Source: Salipiger mucosus DSM 16094
Lineage (GTDB): Bacteria > Pseudomonadota > Alphaproteobacteria > Rhodobacterales > Rhodobacteraceae
Length of the DNA: 64,000 bases
Assembly (NCBI RefSeq): GCF_000442255.1
Contig: NZ_KE557273.1
Location: 798,949 to 862,948 of the forward strand
Direction of reading: 5' to 3'
This document shows positions 27,919-37,080 of this stretch, piece after piece; position 1 is the stretch's first letter, and every line of letters starts with the position of its first letter. Below the pieces are notes generated by a model. That model saw only the letters and a program-made list of their open reading frames with translations, made no database searches and had not been told where the DNA came from. Position numbers and translations under genes: made by a program.

Positions 27919-28695
27919 TCAGCTGGCGCGCTCTTCGATGGCCCGGGCAATGATCCGGCCGTCCTCGCGGGCAATGGTCGTCTCTGACCCGGTGCGCCGG
28001 ATATGCACGGCCTCGCCGGCATCGAGATTGCCCAGGTAGACAAGCTCGCGCATGCGGATCGGGGACAGGCCCGGGGCCGCGGTCTCGGCAAGGCGGCTGA
28101 AGCTGGGGAAATAGAGCAGACCGACCGCGTTGAAATCGAGCGCAGGGCAGGGCTCGATCCGGCAGGTGTCGTCCAGCGCCATTCTATGGCCGCGCAACCC
28201 GCGAGAGACGTCCGTCGCCCGCGCGGCGAGGGCGGTCAGATCTGGCCCGGCAGCGGGAAAAGCGCCCTCGCGATCCGGTCGGGCGCGGACGATCCGGCAG
28301 TTCGAGCCGGTCTCGTCATGTGTCACGAAGGTCGAGAGCATCAGCAGCGTGCCAACAATCCGCCCGCCGACCGTGAACACGTGCCGGGAGCCGGTTCGTG
28401 CCCCGCCGAGGCCGGCAATCTCGGAGCGGATGAAAAGGTCTTGCCCCAGCAGCTCGCCGGTGGGCGCCAGCTCCAGGCGTGTCGCGCAAAAGGCGGCGTA
28501 GAGCGGCCTGCCATCCTCGGCGCGAAAGCGCAGGCCGTCCTGGCCGAGCGCCGAGGCGATGAGCGTCCAGTGAATGTCGCCGCAGGCCGCCAGCAGCCAT
28601 TGCTCGGAAATCCCGTGGGGGCAAAGCTGCTGCATCCCGAGCATCTGCCGCGTCTCGGCCGCGACACCTCTCTCGTCCGCACGTCCGTCCAGCAT
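27919..28695 (-). CDS. LnmK/Pnap_2097-like biosynthesis cluster protein
   Basis: Cytoplasmic protein of 258 aa resembling the LnmK N-terminal domain family of acyltransferase/decarboxylases. Family-like stretches are LGMQQLCPHGISEQWLL, GDIHWTLIA, FNAVGLLYFPSFSRL and MRELVYLGNLDAGE. The double hot-dog fold of LnmK acts on acyl thioesters. It is the last gene of the Nit1C cluster; its ATG shares a base with the stop of the flavoprotein gene. No acyl carrier protein or polyketide synthase is near, so the substrate is unknown. It may hydrolyse or transfer an acyl group on the compound the cluster makes. Confidence 0.7.
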   Translation of the reverse strand: MLDGRADERGVAAETRQMLGMQQLCPHGISEQWLLAACGDIHWTLIASALGQDGLRFRAEDGRPLYAAFCATRLELAPTGELLGQDLFIRSEIAGLGGARTGSRHVFTVGGRIVGTLLMLSTFVTHDETGSNCRIVRARPDREGAFPAAGPDLTALAARATDVSRGLRGHRMALDDTCRIEPCPALDFNAVGLLYFPSFSRLAETAAPGLSPIRMRELVYLGNLDAGEAVHIRRTGSETTIAREDGRIIARAIEERAS

Positions 28696-29975
28696 CAGCC
28701 GACCCGCCGGGCCGGGACGGCCAGTTGCTCCGCGATGCGCCCGGCCAGGTAGCGGCTGTCCTCCTCGATCCCGAGAAAACGGCCCGAGCCCCAGGTGTTC
28801 AGCCAGCCCAGGCCGATGAAATGCAGCCCCTTGTGGTCAGTTACACCCCGGTGGAAGACCGGCTTGCCACGCTCGTCGAAGACGTCGGCCTTGATCCACG
28901 AATAATCCGGTCGAAAGCCGATGGCCCAGAGGACCGAGGTGATGCCGGCCTCGGCGAGGTCGATCCGCGTGCGTTCCTTCTTGGGTTCCCAGACCTTGAC
29001 GAAGGGCGGCTCTTCGGGCGCCTCGATCCCCTCGCGGGCGATGTAGGCGTCGATCTGGTCGCGGATGCCGACATAGGAGCGGTCGGCGTCGTCGAGGTTC
29101 TTCGCAAGGTCCGGCAGGAAGGTGACTTCGGTCCCGTCCATCCCGGCGAGCGAGCCGTAGAGCGCGACCCCGTGGTCGACATGGAAGCGGCGCAGGTCGA
29201 TCTCCTTGCCGCCGTCGCGGCCGGACATGTAGTGGTTCGTCTGGGTGAGCGCCTTTACAGGGTCGGGATGGGCGTCGATGGTGATGTCGTAGTGACCCGC
29301 GTCATAAAGCCAGTCGGTCGCATCGCGGCCACGATACCGGCGGGGGCTGCGCGGAGCCGGGCCGACCGCTAGATGCACCTCGCGGCCCGCGCGCACGAAA
29401 TCCTCCATGACCTGCACGCCCGACTGCCCGGTGCCGACGATCAGCACGCCGCCGTCGGGCAGCTGTTCGGGCCGGCGGTAGTCGACCGAATGCATCTGCA
29501 CGATGTCAGGCGACAGGTCCCTGGCGTAGTCCGGCTCGATCGGGGTGTCGTAGCCACCGGTCGCGATCACCACCTGGTCGCAGGTCCAGTCGCCGGCCGA
29601 TGTCTCGACCCGGAAGCCGCCCTGGGCGCGCGGCGCGACGCGGGTGACCTCGACATGCTCGCGGATGTCGGGGCGGGTCTTCTCGGCGAAGGCGCGAAGA
29701 TAGTCCGTGATCTCGTCCCGAAGCATGAAGCCGTCGGGGTCGGTGCCGCCATATTCGCGGTCATAGTGGAAGTCGGGCAGGCGGCACTGCCAGTTCGGCG
29801 TGACGAGGCAAAAGCTGTCCCAGCGGTTGACCCGCCACGAATGAAAGGCCTCGTTGCGCTCGAAGATGATGCTCTCGATGCCTTTCTGCCGCAGGCACCA
29901 CGCCATCGAGAGGCCGGCCTGTCCGCCGCCTACGATGATCACGGGAATATGGCCCTCTGTCATGGTCATGCTCAT
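28695..29975 (-). CDS. MSMEG_0569-family flavin-dependent oxidoreductase (Nit1C cluster)
   Basis: FAD- and NADPH-binding monooxygenase-like protein of 426 aa. It has an N-terminal dinucleotide motif IIVGGGQAGLSMAW, a second Rossmann motif LIVGTGQSGVQVME near residue 170, and the C-terminal GLGWLNTWGSGRFLGIEED seen in this family. The start overlaps the MSMEG_0570-like stop as ATGA. Members of this family occur in the conserved nitrilase cluster Nit1C, in which some bacteria assimilate cyanide. The individual reaction of this enzyme has not been established to my knowledge. Confidence 0.88.
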   Translation of the reverse strand: MSMTMTEGHIPVIIVGGGQAGLSMAWCLRQKGIESIIFERNEAFHSWRVNRWDSFCLVTPNWQCRLPDFHYDREYGGTDPDGFMLRDEITDYLRAFAEKTRPDIREHVEVTRVAPRAQGGFRVETSAGDWTCDQVVIATGGYDTPIEPDYARDLSPDIVQMHSVDYRRPEQLPDGGVLIVGTGQSGVQVMEDFVRAGREVHLAVGPAPRSPRRYRGRDATDWLYDAGHYDITIDAHPDPVKALTQTNHYMSGRDGGKEIDLRRFHVDHGVALYGSLAGMDGTEVTFLPDLAKNLDDADRSYVGIRDQIDAYIAREGIEAPEEPPFVKVWEPKKERTRIDLAEAGITSVLWAIGFRPDYSWIKADVFDERGKPVFHRGVTDHKGLHFIGLGWLNTWGSGRFLGIEEDSRYLAGRIAEQLAVPARRVG

Positions 29976-30259
29976 TGGCTGATGTCGAGACAGGCGACCG
30001 TCGCGCCGTCCTGTCCGGCGAAGTCGGTGATGCGGGTCTCGATCCGGTCAAGCTGCGCCATGGCCGAGGTGCAGGCAAAGCCGTATTTCGCCGCGACCCT
30101 GTTCGAGGCCCGCTCCATGGCGACGCGCGAGCGGGTCAGGAAATCGTCGACCGGGTAGCATTGTCCGGGTTCGAACAGTTCGGTGACGACCGAGGACGGG
30201 GAATAGAGCCGCTCTTCGGCGCCGTCGGGCCAGCGAACGGTCCAGTAGGTTTCAGGCAT
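29972..30259 (-). CDS. MSMEG_0570-family nitrogen starvation response protein (Nit1C cluster)
   Basis: Small cytoplasmic protein of 95 aa, opening with YWTVRWPDGAEERLYSPSS, which is typical of the family, and containing a Cys in GFACTSAMAQL. GGAGG lies five bases before the ATG at 30259, deciding this start over an in-frame ATG at 30271. It overlaps both neighbours (8 nt and 4 nt). The function of the family is unknown; it is always found with the nitrilase cluster. Confidence 0.85.
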   Translation of the reverse strand: MPETYWTVRWPDGAEERLYSPSSVVTELFEPGQCYPVDDFLTRSRVAMERASNRVAAKYGFACTSAMAQLDRIETRITDFAGQDGATVACLDISQ

Positions 30260-31211
30260 GGGGGCCTCCAAGATCGAGATAGGGGGTGGCGGCGTGGTCC
30301 CAGAAGGTGGCCGCGCCCGTTTCGCCGGTCAGGCGCAGGGCGCTGCCCTGGGTGACCGAGCCGATGGCGGCGGCCTCGATGCCGCGATGGGCGAAGCGTT
30401 GGCAGACGGCGCCGACGTCGCTGGGCTCGACCGACAGCAGGAAGCCGAAGCTGGGGAAGCTGCGCAGCCAGCGGTGCAGCGGAACGCCCGGCGGCGGCCG
30501 GAGCGCGCCGGTGTCGATGTCGATGCCCACGCCCGAGCATTCCGCCAGCATCAGCGCGGTGCCCACGATGCCGCCCTGGCTGATGTCCTTGCCCGCGCGG
30601 ATGAGGCCGTCTTCCGCCAGCGCTGGCAGCAGCGCGAGGTCGCCACGCAACCGCGGGCCGGGCGCGTCGAGCGCGGCGCAGAAATTGTCGAAGTTGCGAT
30701 AGCGGCCCCGGTGGTCGATGGCGGCGATCAGCACGTCGCCGGGCGCCGCATCGAAGCTGGTGACGAGCCGCTCGGCCCGTCCGAAAACCGAAGCCGCGAT
30801 GCCGAGCTGCGGCGCGGCGAGGTTCGTGTGTCCGCCGACCACCGGAACGCCATAGGCGGCCGAAGCGTCGCGCAGGCCCTGCAGCAGTGGCGCGGCCGTC
30901 GCCTGGTCCGGGGCCCAGACCTGGTCGATCAGCGCCACGGACCGCCCGCCCATGGCCGCGATGTCCGAAAGGTTCACCATCATCGCGCACCAGCCGGCAA
31001 ACCAAGGGTCGTCCTCCACGAAACCGGGGATGAAACCTTCGCCGGCCAGCAGGTCGTAGCCGCCGTCGCGCGCAAGCGGCGCGGCGTCGTCCCCGGGGCT
31101 GCCTTCCGAAGCCGCGTCCAGTCCCAGTGTCCGGGTCGCGTGCGCGATGCCCAGTTTCGACCGGATCGAGGGATGCGCCCGCAGCTCTTCGGCCAGCGTC
31201 TCGAGGCTCAT
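30252..31211 (-). CDS. Sll0787-family AIR synthase-like protein (Nit1C cluster)
   Basis: Protein of 319 aa related to the PurM/HypE/ThiL ATP-binding family. It shows GDDAAPLARDGGYDLLAGEG near residue 40, MMVNLSDIAAMGG, VGGHTNL and GKDISQGGIVGT, which match the metal-ATP and dimer-interface motifs of the fold. The ATG at 31211 overlaps the acyltransferase stop as ATGA. Such proteins activate a carbonyl or carboxyl with ATP; the exact step in the Nit1C pathway is not known. Confidence 0.87.
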   Translation of the reverse strand: MSLETLAEELRAHPSIRSKLGIAHATRTLGLDAASEGSPGDDAAPLARDGGYDLLAGEGFIPGFVEDDPWFAGWCAMMVNLSDIAAMGGRSVALIDQVWAPDQATAAPLLQGLRDASAAYGVPVVGGHTNLAAPQLGIAASVFGRAERLVTSFDAAPGDVLIAAIDHRGRYRNFDNFCAALDAPGPRLRGDLALLPALAEDGLIRAGKDISQGGIVGTALMLAECSGVGIDIDTGALRPPPGVPLHRWLRSFPSFGFLLSVEPSDVGAVCQRFAHRGIEAAAIGSVTQGSALRLTGETGAATFWDHAATPYLDLGGPHA

Positions 31212-31759
31212 GCGCGCGCCTCGCGCAGCCTCGGGCGGTGATACCAGCCTGCGACCGGGTCGGCGCAGGGCGGATAATGCGCGAGATCCGCCTCCATCCG
31301 CATGTGCGGCGCGCCGTGGATCGCGACCTCTTCGAGCGGATTCCAGTGCAGGCGGCGAAAGAGCGTCACGTTCTGCATCTGCACATGGGCGAGAAACCGG
31401 TCGCAGCCGCGCGCGTTGGCGGTGCAGACGGCCAGCCGGATCAGCTCGGCCCCGAGCCGGCCCACCGCGCGGAAGTCGCTGTCCACCGCAAGGCGGGAGC
31501 CCCACCACAGGCGCGGGGCCTCCTCGTGGATGCGCACCGTGCCGACCACCTGGTCGGCCTCGTGCGCATAGGTCGAGAGCGCCACGAGATGGGTGGCGAT
31601 CAGGTCGATCCCGTCGCGATCGTGCCCTTGAAAGATCCTCTGTTCCTCGACGAAGACCCGGTGCCGCAGCGCCTGCGCGCCCTCGGCCTCGAACCGTTTT
31701 GAGGCGGCACGGATATAGTAGCCCGGGCTCTGGTAGTCGCGCGGTTCGAACTCGATCAT
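31208..31759 (-). CDS. MSMEG_0567/Sll0786-family N-acyltransferase (Nit1C cluster)
   Basis: GNAT-fold protein of 183 aa. Characteristic stretches are LRHRVFVEEQRIFQGHD, VVGTVRIHEE and the acetyl-CoA pyrophosphate region VGRLGAELIRLAV. Start overlaps the radical SAM stop as ATGA. In some genomes this domain is fused to the AIR-synthase-like domain; here the two remain separate but adjacent and coupled. Confidence 0.87.
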   Translation of the reverse strand: MIEFEPRDYQSPGYYIRAASKRFEAEGAQALRHRVFVEEQRIFQGHDRDGIDLIATHLVALSTYAHEADQVVGTVRIHEEAPRLWWGSRLAVDSDFRAVGRLGAELIRLAVCTANARGCDRFLAHVQMQNVTLFRRLHWNPLEEVAIHGAPHMRMEADLAHYPPCADPVAGWYHRPRLREARA

Positions 31760-32862
31760 GCGGGCACCTTGAGCTTTTCGTAGGTGGCCAGCGCCGAGCA
31801 GGCGCCGCACTTGCCGCAGCCGGCCTTCATCTCTGACGACAGGATACCGGCGCGGGCGATCATCTGGCCCAGTGGGCGCAGGATCTGCTCCATGAATTCG
31901 GAGGAGGGCGCCGGATGGCTTTCCAGCGGGGTGCCCGAGATCGGCACGAAAGGCACCACAAAGGGATATACGCCCATTTCGCAGAGCTTTTCGCTCATTT
32001 CGAGGATCGCCACGGGCGTGTCCCCGAGACCCGCGAGGATGTAGGTCGAGACCTGCCCGCGCCCGAAGACCTTCACCGCCGCCTCGAAACTGGAGAGGTA
32101 TTTCTCCAGCGGGACGCTCGCCTTGCCGGGCATGATGCGTTGGCGCACCTCCGGGGTCACGGCCTCGAGATGCATGCCAAGGGAGTCGATGCCGGCGTCG
32201 TGCATCCGCCGATGCCAGGCGTCGTCCTCGGGCGGCTCGCACTGGCCCTGCAGGGGCAGGTCGATGGCGGCCCTGATCGCCTCGGCGCTTTCGCAGAGCA
32301 CCTTCGCGCCGCGGTCCTTGCCCGCGGGCGTGCCGGTGGTCAGCACCATGTGGGTCACGCCGTCCAGCTCGACCGCGGCCTTGGCCACTTCGGCCAGTTG
32401 CTGCGGCGTCTTGTGGGCGATGGTGCGCCCGGCGGCGAGGCTCTGCCCGATCGAGCAGAACTGGCAGGTCTTCTTGCGGCTCTCGTAGCGGATGCAGGTC
32501 TGAAGCACGGTCGTCGCCAGCACGTCCTTTGAATGCAGCGCGGCGATGTGGCTGTAGGGGATGCCGTCCGCGGTCCTGCGCTGGTAGAACCGCGCCGGCG
32601 TCGGAAAGCGCACCACGGCCACTTCGGAGCCGTCGCGGGTGACGCGGGCCGCGCCGGTGTCGTCGGGCGCCTCGACAAGATACGGGCTGTCGAAGCTGGG
32701 CGCGGTATGGACCGGGATCATCACCGTGCGCTCGCCGATGGAGATCGCCTTGTGGTCCGAGGGCCCTGCGCCGCCGCGGCGGCTTTCCTGCCCGGCGCGG
32801 GGATCGACGAGGCGCATCCCGTGGGTCTGCAATTCGTTGATGAGCTGGGCGTGGTCAGACAT
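31756..32862 (-). CDS. MSMEG_0568-family radical SAM protein (Nit1C cluster)
   Basis: Radical SAM enzyme of 368 aa with similarity to biotin synthase-like barrels. The cysteines lie in [18 protein letters not shown], giving C-x9-C-x2-C rather than the canonical C-x3-C-x2-C; the final Cys pair keeps the CxxC spacing. A second cysteine group near the C-terminus, [10 protein letters not shown] (C-x2-C-x2-C), could hold an auxiliary cluster. The ATG at 32862 overlaps the nitrilase stop by 8 nt (ATGTCTGA). Reaction unknown; it is a core member of Nit1C. Confidence 0.88.
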   Translation of the reverse strand: MSDHAQLINELQTHGMRLVDPRAGQESRRGGAGPSDHKAISIGERTVMIPVHTAPSFDSPYLVEAPDDTGAARVTRDGSEVAVVRFPTPARFYQRRTADGIPYSHIAALHSKDVLATTVLQTCIRYESRKKTCQFCSIGQSLAAGRTIAHKTPQQLAEVAKAAVELDGVTHMVLTTGTPAGKDRGAKVLCESAEAIRAAIDLPLQGQCEPPEDDAWHRRMHDAGIDSLGMHLEAVTPEVRQRIMPGKASVPLEKYLSSFEAAVKVFGRGQVSTYILAGLGDTPVAILEMSEKLCEMGVYPFVVPFVPISGTPLESHPAPSSEFMEQILRPLGQMIARAGILSSEMKAGCGKCGACSALATYEKLKVPA

Positions 32863-33823
32863 CCTCGCTGTCCTCCTGCGGTTCCGGGGCGAGATCGGTG
32901 GCGTGGCGCGTCCGGGCCGGGCGCGCATCGTGGTTCAGCGACAGCAGTTCGGGCCGGGCGTAGTGGCCGACGCTGTCCATCATGCGCTTGCGCTTGGCGA
33001 CGAGCTTCATGTCGAGGTCGGCGATCAGGATGCCTTCGCCCTCGGTCAGGGGCTCGGCGAGGTGGCGCCCCTCGGGCGAGATGATGCAGGTCATGCATCC
33101 GCTGCGCATGGCCTTCTGCAGCTTGGGATCGGGGTGGATCTGCGCGATCTGCTCTTCGGTCAGCCAGCCGGTGGCGTTGACCACGAAGCAGCCGGACTCC
33201 AGCGCGTGGTGGCGCATGGTCACCTCGATCTGGTCGCGGAACACGTCGCCCACGAGGCTGCCGGGGTAATGCCCCGCGTGAATCTCTTCGTGCTGGGTCA
33301 TCAGGGCGTAGCGGGCGAGGGGGTTGTAGTGCTCCCAGCAGGCCAGCGCGCCCACGCGGCCGACGCGGGTGTCGACCACCTTGAGCCCGGCGCCATCGCC
33401 CTGACCCCAGACCATGCGTTCGTGATAGGTCGGTGTGATCTTGCGCCGCTTGAGCTTCAGCGTGCCGTCGGCGTCGAAGATGAGTTGCGCGTTGTAGAGC
33501 GAGCCGTGGTCGCGCTCGTTCACGCCCAGCACCACCACGACGCCGCGCTTGGCCGCGGCATCGGCCACCGCCTGCGTTTCGGGCGAGGGCACGACGACCG
33601 CTTCCTTCATCAGCTCGAGATGCGGCGCGCCCTGCTGCGCCGGGGGCAGCACGAAGCTGAAATAGGGATAGTAGGGCACGAAGGTCTCGGGAAAGACGAT
33701 GAACTCCGCGCCCTTGTCGGCGGCCTCGGCGATGGCATTCAGCACACGCTCGATGGTCCCGGCGCGTCCGTTGAGGTCCGGGGCGATCTGGACGGCGGCG
33801 GCGCGGATGGTGTCGGTTCTCAT
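32855..33823 (-). CDS. Nit1 nitrilase (Nit1C cluster)
   Basis: Carbon-nitrogen hydrolase of 322 aa with the Glu-Lys-Cys triad: glutamate in [13 protein letters not shown], lysine in [13 protein letters not shown] and cysteine in [11 protein letters not shown] second conserved region, GHYPG, is also seen. The seven-gene association with radical SAM, GNAT, AIR-synthase-like, flavoprotein and two nitrogen-starvation families defines the Nit1C cluster, linked in pseudomonads to growth on cyanide as nitrogen source. The nitrile substrate here is not known. Confidence 0.92.
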   Translation of the reverse strand: MRTDTIRAAAVQIAPDLNGRAGTIERVLNAIAEAADKGAEFIVFPETFVPYYPYFSFVLPPAQQGAPHLELMKEAVVVPSPETQAVADAAAKRGVVVVLGVNERDHGSLYNAQLIFDADGTLKLKRRKITPTYHERMVWGQGDGAGLKVVDTRVGRVGALACWEHYNPLARYALMTQHEEIHAGHYPGSLVGDVFRDQIEVTMRHHALESGCFVVNATGWLTEEQIAQIHPDPKLQKAMRSGCMTCIISPEGRHLAEPLTEGEGILIADLDMKLVAKRKRMMDSVGHYARPELLSLNHDARPARTRHATDLAPEPQEDSEDV

Positions 33824-33849
33824 GGGAGTGCCTCCGGGGTCGTGACAGG

Positions 33850-33880
33850 TGCCGGGCCGAGGGACGGAGGCGGCCCGGCA
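33850..33880 (-). terminator. Hairpin between MSMEG_0572-like gene and nitrilase
   Basis: A 10-bp perfect stem (TGCCGGGCCG / CGGCCCGGCA) with an 11-nt loop lies in the 102-nt gap after the first gene of the cluster. It may reduce read-through, so that the first protein is made at a higher level than the enzymes. Confidence 0.45.
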
Positions 33881-33925
33881 GCCGGAGGCGAGGGGCGCCC
33901 CCGGCGGGGAGAGGGCCGCGTGGCC

Positions 33926-34408
33926 TCAGACGGTCCAGGTGTCGAGGATCACCGCGTCGGCCTTCTTGTGCAGCAGGATGCAGTCGAGCACGTCCTGCGG
34001 CGCGATCGGCGTGATCCCGGGCAGCAGCGAGGGTTCGCCGTGGCCGTAGAGCGCCTGCAGCGCGAAGCGGCAGGCATAGACCTTGCCGCCTTCGCCCATG
34101 AACTTCTTGAGGTTCGCCGCGAAGTTCTGGTGTCCGGGGAAGGCCTCGTCGCCCAGCGTCGGGAAACCGCGCTGGATGCCCAGCGTCACGCCGGGGCCGT
34201 AAAGCAGGATCGAGGTCTCGTACCCTTTGCGATTGAGGCGGATCGCGTTGAGAATGTTCACGAGGCCGATCGAGCCCTCGAATGCGACGGTGTGGAAGGT
34301 GACGAGCGCCTTCTCTCCCTCGTCGGCCTTGACGTCCTCGAAGACCTTTTCCTCGTAGTCGACGAAGAAATCCCCGTCCTTGTGTGCTTCCGTGGTGACT
34401 GCCGGCAT
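33926..34408 (-). CDS. MSMEG_0572/Sll0783-family nitrogen starvation response protein (Nit1C cluster)
   Basis: Cytoplasmic protein of 160 aa with a DsrE-like fold ([20 protein letters not shown], then [14 protein letters not shown]). A cysteine is present in KVYACRFAL where sulfur-relay relatives hold the reactive Cys. It is the first gene of the cluster, immediately downstream of the divergent regulatory region, and GGAGGG precedes the ATG. Its cyanobacterial relative is induced by nitrogen starvation; biochemical role unknown. Confidence 0.88.
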   Translation of the reverse strand: MPAVTTEAHKDGDFFVDYEEKVFEDVKADEGEKALVTFHTVAFEGSIGLVNILNAIRLNRKGYETSILLYGPGVTLGIQRGFPTLGDEAFPGHQNFAANLKKFMGEGGKVYACRFALQALYGHGEPSLLPGITPIAPQDVLDCILLHKKADAVILDTWTV

Positions 34409-34687
34409 GTTGCCCTCCTTGCTGGTCGTGCAAACAGGGATGGCGCTGCAAAATTGATTGCATCAATAGGCAGTTCAATATGCATACAATAAACTTGCCC
34501 TGGATCGCTGGCGCTACGCCGGGATGCCGAATTAATACGCGTATGACGGCGCGAAGTGCCGTATTTTGCGCATCTCGAAAGGGCACCTGCCGGGCGGTCC
34601 GGTCAGTGATTCTGAACGCCCATACAATTTCCCCTTCAATCGGCGGTTGGTCTGGCATAGACATTCCAAAAATCGAAGGCAGGACTG
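34409..34687. promoter_or_regulatory. Divergent promoter region of the Nit1C cluster and its MocR regulator
   Basis: AT-richer than its surroundings. It contains an inverted repeat ATTGATTGCATCAAT (34453-34467), a TATGCATA palindrome (about 34480-34487), an ATACGCGTAT palindrome (34535-34544) and the direct repeat CATACAAT (near 34483 and again at 34621). MocR proteins commonly bind spaced direct repeats, so the CATACAAT pair is a reasonable operator candidate. No transcription start can be fixed. Confidence 0.5.
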
Positions 34688-36055
34688 ATGATCGACTGGG
34701 TTCCCGACACGCTCGATGGTGGCAAGCCGCGCTATCAGGCGATTGCAGATGCCATCGCGGGCGACATCCGCAGCGGGCGGCTGGCCGACGGGATGCGCCT
34801 GCCGCCGCAGCGCCGGCTGGCGGCGGCGCTGGGGATCGACTTCACAACCGTCTCGCGCGCCTATTCCGAGGCTCAGGCGCGCGGCCATATCGAGAGCCAC
34901 GTCGGGCGCGGAACCTTCGTGAAGGGGCGCGTCGTAACCGACCGACCCGACCCATCGCGCACCGGCGAGGCCGACCTGTCGATGAACATGCCGCCCGAGC
35001 CGATGGACCCCGAATTGCGGCAACGGATGCAGGAGGGGCTGGGCTATGTCTCGGCCAACCTCGTCGACCTGCTGCGTTACCAGTCTCCGACCGGCTCCGA
35101 GCGCGACCGGGTCGCCGCGTCGAGCTGGCTCAGCATGCGCGGCATGGTGCCCGCGCTTGAACGGGTCGCGGTCACGCCGGGTGCCCATGCCACCATGGCC
35201 GCGATCCTGTCCATCATCACGCGCCCCGGCGACACGGTGCTCTGCGAGGCGATCACCTATCCCGGCTTCCGCAACGTGGCCGGGCGCTTCCGCCTGAACC
35301 TCGTCGGCATCGAGATGGACGAGGACGGCATCCTGCCCGACGCGCTGGAGGCGGCGATCCGGACCCACGGGCCCAAGGCGCTCTACCTCAACCCCACTCT
35401 GCAGAACCCCACGACCCTGACCATGCCCGAGGCCCGCCGGCTCGAGGTGGCCGAGGTGCTTCGGCGGCACGAGCTGATGCTGATCGAGGACGACGCCTAC
35501 GGCTTCATCCCGGCAAAGTCTCCGGCGCCGATCGCGCTGTCTGCGCCCGACCTGACCTGGCACATCGGGGGGCTCGCCAAGTGCATCGGCGCCGGCCTGC
35601 GCCTGGCTTTCACGATCGCGCCGACGCCTCGCTGTGCCTATCACCTCGTGCAGGCGATCCGCGCGCTGTCGGTCATGCCGTCGCCGCTCTCGATGGCGCT
35701 GGTCACGCAATGGATCGAGGACGGAACGGCCGACGGCATCCGCCGCTTCATTCGCGCCGAAAGCGCCGCGCGACAGGAGATTGCCGCAGAGGTGCTCGCG
35801 CAGGTCTCGTATCGGGGCGCCGGGAATGCCTTCAACATCTGGCTGGATTTGCCCGCGGGCGTAGGCCGGGCCGATGTCGTCGCCCGCATGGCGCCCCGCA
35901 AGATCGGATTGATGCCCTCGGATGCATTTACCGTGCTGGGCAGCCCCGGCGAGCAGCTGCGCGTCTGCCTCGGGGGGCCGAGCTCGCGCGAGGCCCTGCG
36001 GGAAAACCTGAACTTGATGGCGAATGCGCTGGTCCCGAACAGTTTCATGGGGTGA
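34688..36055 (+). CDS. MocR-type GntR regulator with aminotransferase-like domain
   Basis: Fusion regulator of 455 aa. An N-terminal GntR winged helix covers residues 14-80 (LPPQRRLAAALGIDFTTVSR) and a PLP-dependent class I aminotransferase-like domain covers 100-450. The probable Schiff-base lysine is in HIGGLAKCIGAGLRLAF, and LNPTLQNPTT and EDDAYG match the PLP-ring region. Divergent from the nitrilase cluster, so it probably controls it by sensing PLP with an amino compound. MocR control of a Nit1C cluster is worth noting because regulators of these clusters are little described. Confidence 0.9.
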   Translation: MIDWVPDTLDGGKPRYQAIADAIAGDIRSGRLADGMRLPPQRRLAAALGIDFTTVSRAYSEAQARGHIESHVGRGTFVKGRVVTDRPDPSRTGEADLSMNMPPEPMDPELRQRMQEGLGYVSANLVDLLRYQSPTGSERDRVAASSWLSMRGMVPALERVAVTPGAHATMAAILSIITRPGDTVLCEAITYPGFRNVAGRFRLNLVGIEMDEDGILPDALEAAIRTHGPKALYLNPTLQNPTTLTMPEARRLEVAEVLRRHELMLIEDDAYGFIPAKSPAPIALSAPDLTWHIGGLAKCIGAGLRLAFTIAPTPRCAYHLVQAIRALSVMPSPLSMALVTQWIEDGTADGIRRFIRAESAARQEIAAEVLAQVSYRGAGNAFNIWLDLPAGVGRADVVARMAPRKIGLMPSDAFTVLGSPGEQLRVCLGGPSSREALRENLNLMANALVPNSFMG

Positions 36056-36138
36056 TGTGCCGGGCGTGATCGCGGTTGGGGCTGCGGGAGCAGAGATCGG
36101 CTGCGGATCAGACGCATCATCCGGGCATGACCTTGGCC

Positions 36139-36760
36139 TTACTGGCAGAACGCGGTTTCGTTGCCGACTGACCGGATCATGTTCGACACCTCTTCCAGCA
36201 CGCCGAGTGTCGAGCCCTTGTTTCTCCCGATGAAGACCTCCTGCATTGGCAGGTGCACGCCGGTTTCGATGACCTGGACGCTGTCCTGTCGCAGCTGCTG
36301 TTGCAGCAGCCGCTTGGGCAGGATCCCGAGACCGGATCCGGCTTCGACCAGCCTCACGATGACGCCGAGACTGTCGCAGAAGTTCATGCGCAGCGGGTGG
36401 TGAAGCGTGCCGCTCAGGGCGTTGGTCGTCAGGTGATAGATGTTCGACGGCGGGGGCGTCGACAGGATCCTCTGCCGCAACAGGTCTGCGTCCGTTGCCC
36501 CCTCGCGCGGCAGTCCGAGGCGCGGTGACGTAAGCCAGGCGACCGACTGGCGCCCCAGCAGTTCCAGGTCGAGGTTCTCGCGTTTCGGCGGCGTGGAGAG
36601 CATCGCGATGTCGAGCAAACCCTCGGACAGCTGACCGGCCAGATCGTGGCTGGTGTTCACGGCAATCGAGATGCGGGTTTCTGGAAAGCGCTCGTCCAGC
36701 GCATCCAGCAATGCGGGCAGGGCCACGACATCGGCAAGACCCGGGAATTCGACCCCGAGC
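36139..36760 (-). pseudogene. LysR family regulator, 5' part lost
   Basis: The minus strand encodes a good LysR effector domain (PETRISIAVNTSHDLAGQL, LGILPKRLLQQQL, ending SVGNETAFCQ), but the frame loses LysR character at about 36740-36770 and no helix-turn-helix follows. Beyond the junction the plus strand encodes a fragment of an unrelated HD-type protein. A deletion has therefore removed the LysR start and the start of the neighbouring gene together. Confidence 0.7.
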
Positions 36761-37050
36761 GGCTGGAGCAATGGGCCGAACGTCCCCACCGCTTTGGCCA
36801 GCCCTCGTTCCGGCACTCCGCCTACAGCGTGCACGTCTGCCGCTCGGTCGGACTCCCCGAAGAGATCGCGCACATCTGCATGGGTCACTCGCTCGAGGGT
36901 GCGCATGTCGGCCACAGCACCGAGTGCTTCATCATCCGGCAGGCCGACCACGCCTGGTGGCACGTCGCGGCCGCGCTGGGCCTGTGCGATCCGGATACCA
37001 TCGCCTTTGCCGGCACCTCGCTGCGGGTGCGCCCGGTCGGCGAAAGCTGA
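36761..37050 (+). pseudogene. HD-domain hydrolase-like protein, C-terminal fragment
   Basis: In-frame plus-strand reading to the stop at 37048 gives SFRHSAYSVHVCRSVGLPEE, then AHICMGHSLEGAHVGHSTE, which resembles the histidine-rich part of an HD phosphohydrolase. The first part of the domain is absent and there is no plausible start. It ends 30 nt before a permease gene, so it probably belonged to the same operon. Confidence 0.5.
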
Positions 37051-37080
37051 GGCGGGGCAGGGCGGCCGCGGAGCAGGCAC

